Part shown: positions 5,693 through 7,657 of the stretch, piece by piece
How the letters are laid out: each line of letters starts with the position of its first letter
How positions within the stretch are numbered: the stretch's first letter is position 1
NCBI GenBank assembly: GCA_965652975.1
Contig: CBFGYO010000172.1
Location: 1 to 7,657, forward strand
DNA: 7,657 nucleotides
From: CADEDV01 sp036374495
Lineage (GTDB): Bacteria > Bacteroidota > Bacteroidia > Chitinophagales > Chitinophagaceae
Reading direction: 5' to 3'
Made by a program: the position numbers and the translations under genes
Notes under the pieces: generated by a model
Told to the model about the DNA's origin: nothing
Databases searched by the model: none
The model's input: the letters and a program-made list of their open reading frames with translations, nothing else

Positions 5693-7465
5693 TTAATTGA
5701 TCGTTACCTTCTGTGTATGTTCGTTCAGCGTTATTGTATACGTTCCCGCCACCAATGGAGTTTTGAAATTGCTTCCACCCTCCCATTTTATTGACATTGG
5801 TGTACCTACCGTTTGGTTACCACCGCTATTATCTTCATAGTCGAAAGCGCCCCATGCATTTCCTGCAAGGAACTTTATTTCTTTGTCGGCTTTCAAATCC
5901 AGGGTGATGGTCCACACACCATTGCCTGAGTAAGTCATTTGTGGTGAAGTAGGCGGATCCCAATCATTAACGCCTGCCTGGTTGATACCATTTCCCACCA
6001 CGCGCATTTCGGTAGCCGGTGAAAGATCATATTTGATATTGTTTACATCACGACCATCCCATATTACACGATAACGACCGGCAGGAGAAAACGCGGGCAT
6101 ATTAGTACCCGTATTAATTATCAGTGTTGATCCCGGACCGCCACTAGCGCCGTAACTCCTGGTTTCGCCAACTGATTTGCTTCCATCATTCCATGTATTG
6201 TTGTCGATCATTTTCCATTCATTCACCGTAAGGTTGGTAAGGCCAACAAATAAATTGGTGGCAGGTGCTCCCATTGCGTAGTTAGGAAATACACTTGGAG
6301 GATCCCAGCCTGCACCTGTGGCACCACCTACAAATCCCATTCTACCTTCGCGAATATCATATTGCATGGTAGCACGATTGATTGAAATACGGTACACACC
6401 TGCATTGGTTACTTTAAGATTGCTACCTCCGGCCGATAACGTACCGCCAGAGCCGCCATAATTCACGTCCCATGCCCGTCCCTGTGTAATCTTGAATTCA
6501 GCATCTGCAGGCAGGTAGATATACATGTAGTATAGATTATTGAATACGCCGTCGCGAAGGTCGCGGATAAATTCGGGAGCAGTTGGTGGATCCCAATTTA
6601 CACCATTACCCGTAGCCGCCTGGTATCCGCCAGGCAGGTAAAAACGAAGTATCGGCAAATACGAATCAATAGTAACCATTACCACATTAGAATAACCAAC
6701 CGCTCCACGGTCCGTAGTTGCCTTAATGCGATATTCTACCTTACCAGTGTTACCACCAGGAATTCCTGAATTAAGCGCAGATTCATTCATTTCGCCCTGT
6801 GTAAGCGTTTTGCTGTACACGGAATTGCCAATTGGAATTTCCTGTGGCGAAACAAAATTCTTACCGGCAGAATCATATTGCAAGACATAATTAACTACAC
6901 CTGCAAAACCATTGAATGATGTGGTCCAGGAAAATTTATTAGAAGGTTGCGATGCAGTTGCCAGTGTGCCGGTGACCGATGTCTTTTCCGTAGTCAGCAC
7001 GGATGGATCATTGTAGGGTGTAACTTTAAACTTCACCGTGTTGGAAGTATAACGTTCATTGTTATTTCCATATGATGAAACTACACGGGCTTCCATATCA
7101 TAGGGAACGCCCAGTGAGAAACCGTAATTAAGTACAAAACCATTCAGCTCCTTCCCGGTAAGCACTGTTCCGGAAGTACCCATCACGGTCTTGGTTGATT
7201 TTTTAGAAAAGTTTCTTCCTGCAGAATCTATTTCTACAATGAATTTATAATTGGAGGTATCGGTCGCATAGTTAGGCGATGTCCATGAAAACGCAATCAC
7301 TCCATTCAGCGAGTCGGCAGGCGTGGCTACTACGGCAGTTTTGTTGGCCGTAAGCGCAACAGTGTTGCCTTCCTCGTAATGAGGCAGTTCTTCTACCTTA
7401 TGGCAAGCGGCAAAAAATACCGTCACCATCGCTGCGAGGGATGCTATGGCAAGAATTTTTTTCAT
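5693..7465 (-). CDS. SusE/SusF-like outer-membrane glycan-binding lipoprotein
   Basis: Surface lipoprotein of the Sus type, 590 residues, expected to bind a polysaccharide beside a SusC/SusD transporter. The start MKKILAIASLAAMVTVFFAAC is a lipoprotein signal peptide with lipidated C21; the following HKVEE acidic residues resemble the Bacteroidota surface-export signal. Two related N-terminal modules follow (about 35-150 and 155-268), aligned by VEIDSAGRNF and LQYDSAGKNF, as in the SusE N-terminal domain. The C-terminal part holds three modules beginning with WDPP at 291, 387 and 502, with aromatic-rich segments such as FKITQGRAWDVNYGG and IKFLAGNAWGAFDYED typical of starch-binding SusE/SusF repeats. 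It starts 21 bases after the end of a similar gene and ends the operon. The glycan is unknown; starch or another alpha-glucan is the default guess. Confidence 0.9.
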   Translation of the reverse strand: MKKILAIASLAAMVTVFFAACHKVEELPHYEEGNTVALTANKTAVVATPADSLNGVIAFSWTSPNYATDTSNYKFIVEIDSAGRNFSKKSTKTVMGTSGTVLTGKELNGFVLNYGFSLGVPYDMEARVVSSYGNNNERYTSNTVKFKVTPYNDPSVLTTEKTSVTGTLATASQPSNKFSWTTSFNGFAGVVNYVLQYDSAGKNFVSPQEIPIGNSVYSKTLTQGEMNESALNSGIPGGNTGKVEYRIKATTDRGAVGYSNVVMVTIDSYLPILRFYLPGGYQAATGNGVNWDPPTAPEFIRDLRDGVFNNLYYMYIYLPADAEFKITQGRAWDVNYGGSGGTLSAGGSNLKVTNAGVYRISINRATMQYDIREGRMGFVGGATGAGWDPPSVFPNYAMGAPATNLFVGLTNLTVNEWKMIDNNTWNDGSKSVGETRSYGASGGPGSTLIINTGTNMPAFSPAGRYRVIWDGRDVNNIKYDLSPATEMRVVGNGINQAGVNDWDPPTSPQMTYSGNGVWTITLDLKADKEIKFLAGNAWGAFDYEDNSGGNQTVGTPMSIKWEGGSNFKTPLVAGTYTITLNEHTQKVTIN

Positions 7466-7486
7466 ATCTGTTAAATTGAAATTAGA

Positions 7487-7657
7487 TTAAAGTTTTACTA
7501 CAGTGTACTTACCGGTTTTGAAATTCAATGTCACCTTGTAATTGCCCGCTACTGCAGGTGTAGGTATTGCTTCAGGATCGCTTTGACCGGGCAAACCCAT
7601 ATTGTAACCTATATCACCACCGGTGGCACTTGTACCACCATATTGTGGCTGCCATGC
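7487..7657 (-). CDS. SusE/SusF-like lipoprotein, C-terminal 56 residues (cut by window edge)
   Basis: The last 56 codons of a minus-strand gene read AWQPQYGG, then DIGYNMGLPGQSDPEAIP, AVAGNYKVTLNFKTGKYTVV and KL before TAA. The layout (AW-x-YGG, a variable loop, AGxYKVTLNxxTxxY at the end) is the same as the C-terminal module of the complete neighbour (AWGAFDYED, then AGTYTITLNEHTQKVTI), so this is a second, tandem SusE/SusF-type protein. In Sus loci the usual order is susC, susD, susE, susF, so susC and susD homologues are expected further right on the minus strand. The rest of the gene lies beyond the window, so its size and signal peptide are unseen. Confidence 0.8.
   Translation of the reverse strand, partial: AWQPQYGGTSATGGDIGYNMGLPGQSDPEAIPTPAVAGNYKVTLNFKTGKYTVVKL

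Overview
The window looks like a chromosomal segment of a Bacteroidota bacterium, probably of the Chitinophagaceae type. The reasons are a SusE/SusF-type outer-membrane lipoprotein pair, the gene order rplM-rpsI-rpsB, starts preceded by A-rich leaders rather than Shine-Dalgarno sites, and promoter-like TAnnTTTG boxes. The family-level placement is inference.

Layout from left to right. (1) Positions 1-1379, minus strand: ribosomal protein operon rplM (L13), rpsI (S9) and rpsB (S2, cut by the window edge). Both internal gaps are filled by imperfect palindromes built from a 7-base repeat. (2) Positions 1380-1862: rplM leader and probable promoter, a long palindrome built on a roughly 9-base period, and a putative operator/promoter for the next operon. 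(3) Positions 1863-2538, plus strand: a HigB-HigA type toxin-antitoxin pair, clearly A+T-richer than its neighbours, followed at 2557-2642 by a second copy of the same palindrome family that precedes it. (4) Positions 2648-4580, minus strand: two metallo-beta-lactamase-fold hydrolases of different subfamilies (NAPE-PLD/UlaG-like, then YycJ/WalJ-like). (5) Positions 4581-4979: a gap dominated by a 207-base element with perfect 40-base inverted ends. (6) Positions 4980-5582, plus strand: an HD-domain phosphohydrolase. (7) Positions 5600-5683: another palindrome between convergent genes. (8) Positions 5693-7657, minus strand: the 3' end of a Sus-type locus, with one complete SusE/F-like lipoprotein and the C-terminus of a second, upstream one.

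The genes are mostly unrelated housekeeping or accessory functions. Real functional units are the ribosomal operon, the higBA pair and the glycan-binding lipoprotein pair. The most unusual feature is that six structured palindromic elements, of at least three sequence types, occupy almost every sizeable intergenic gap. Two related copies bracket the toxin-antitoxin operon. I found no convincing new multi-gene system; the palindromes are the best candidates for something not explained by standard annotation.
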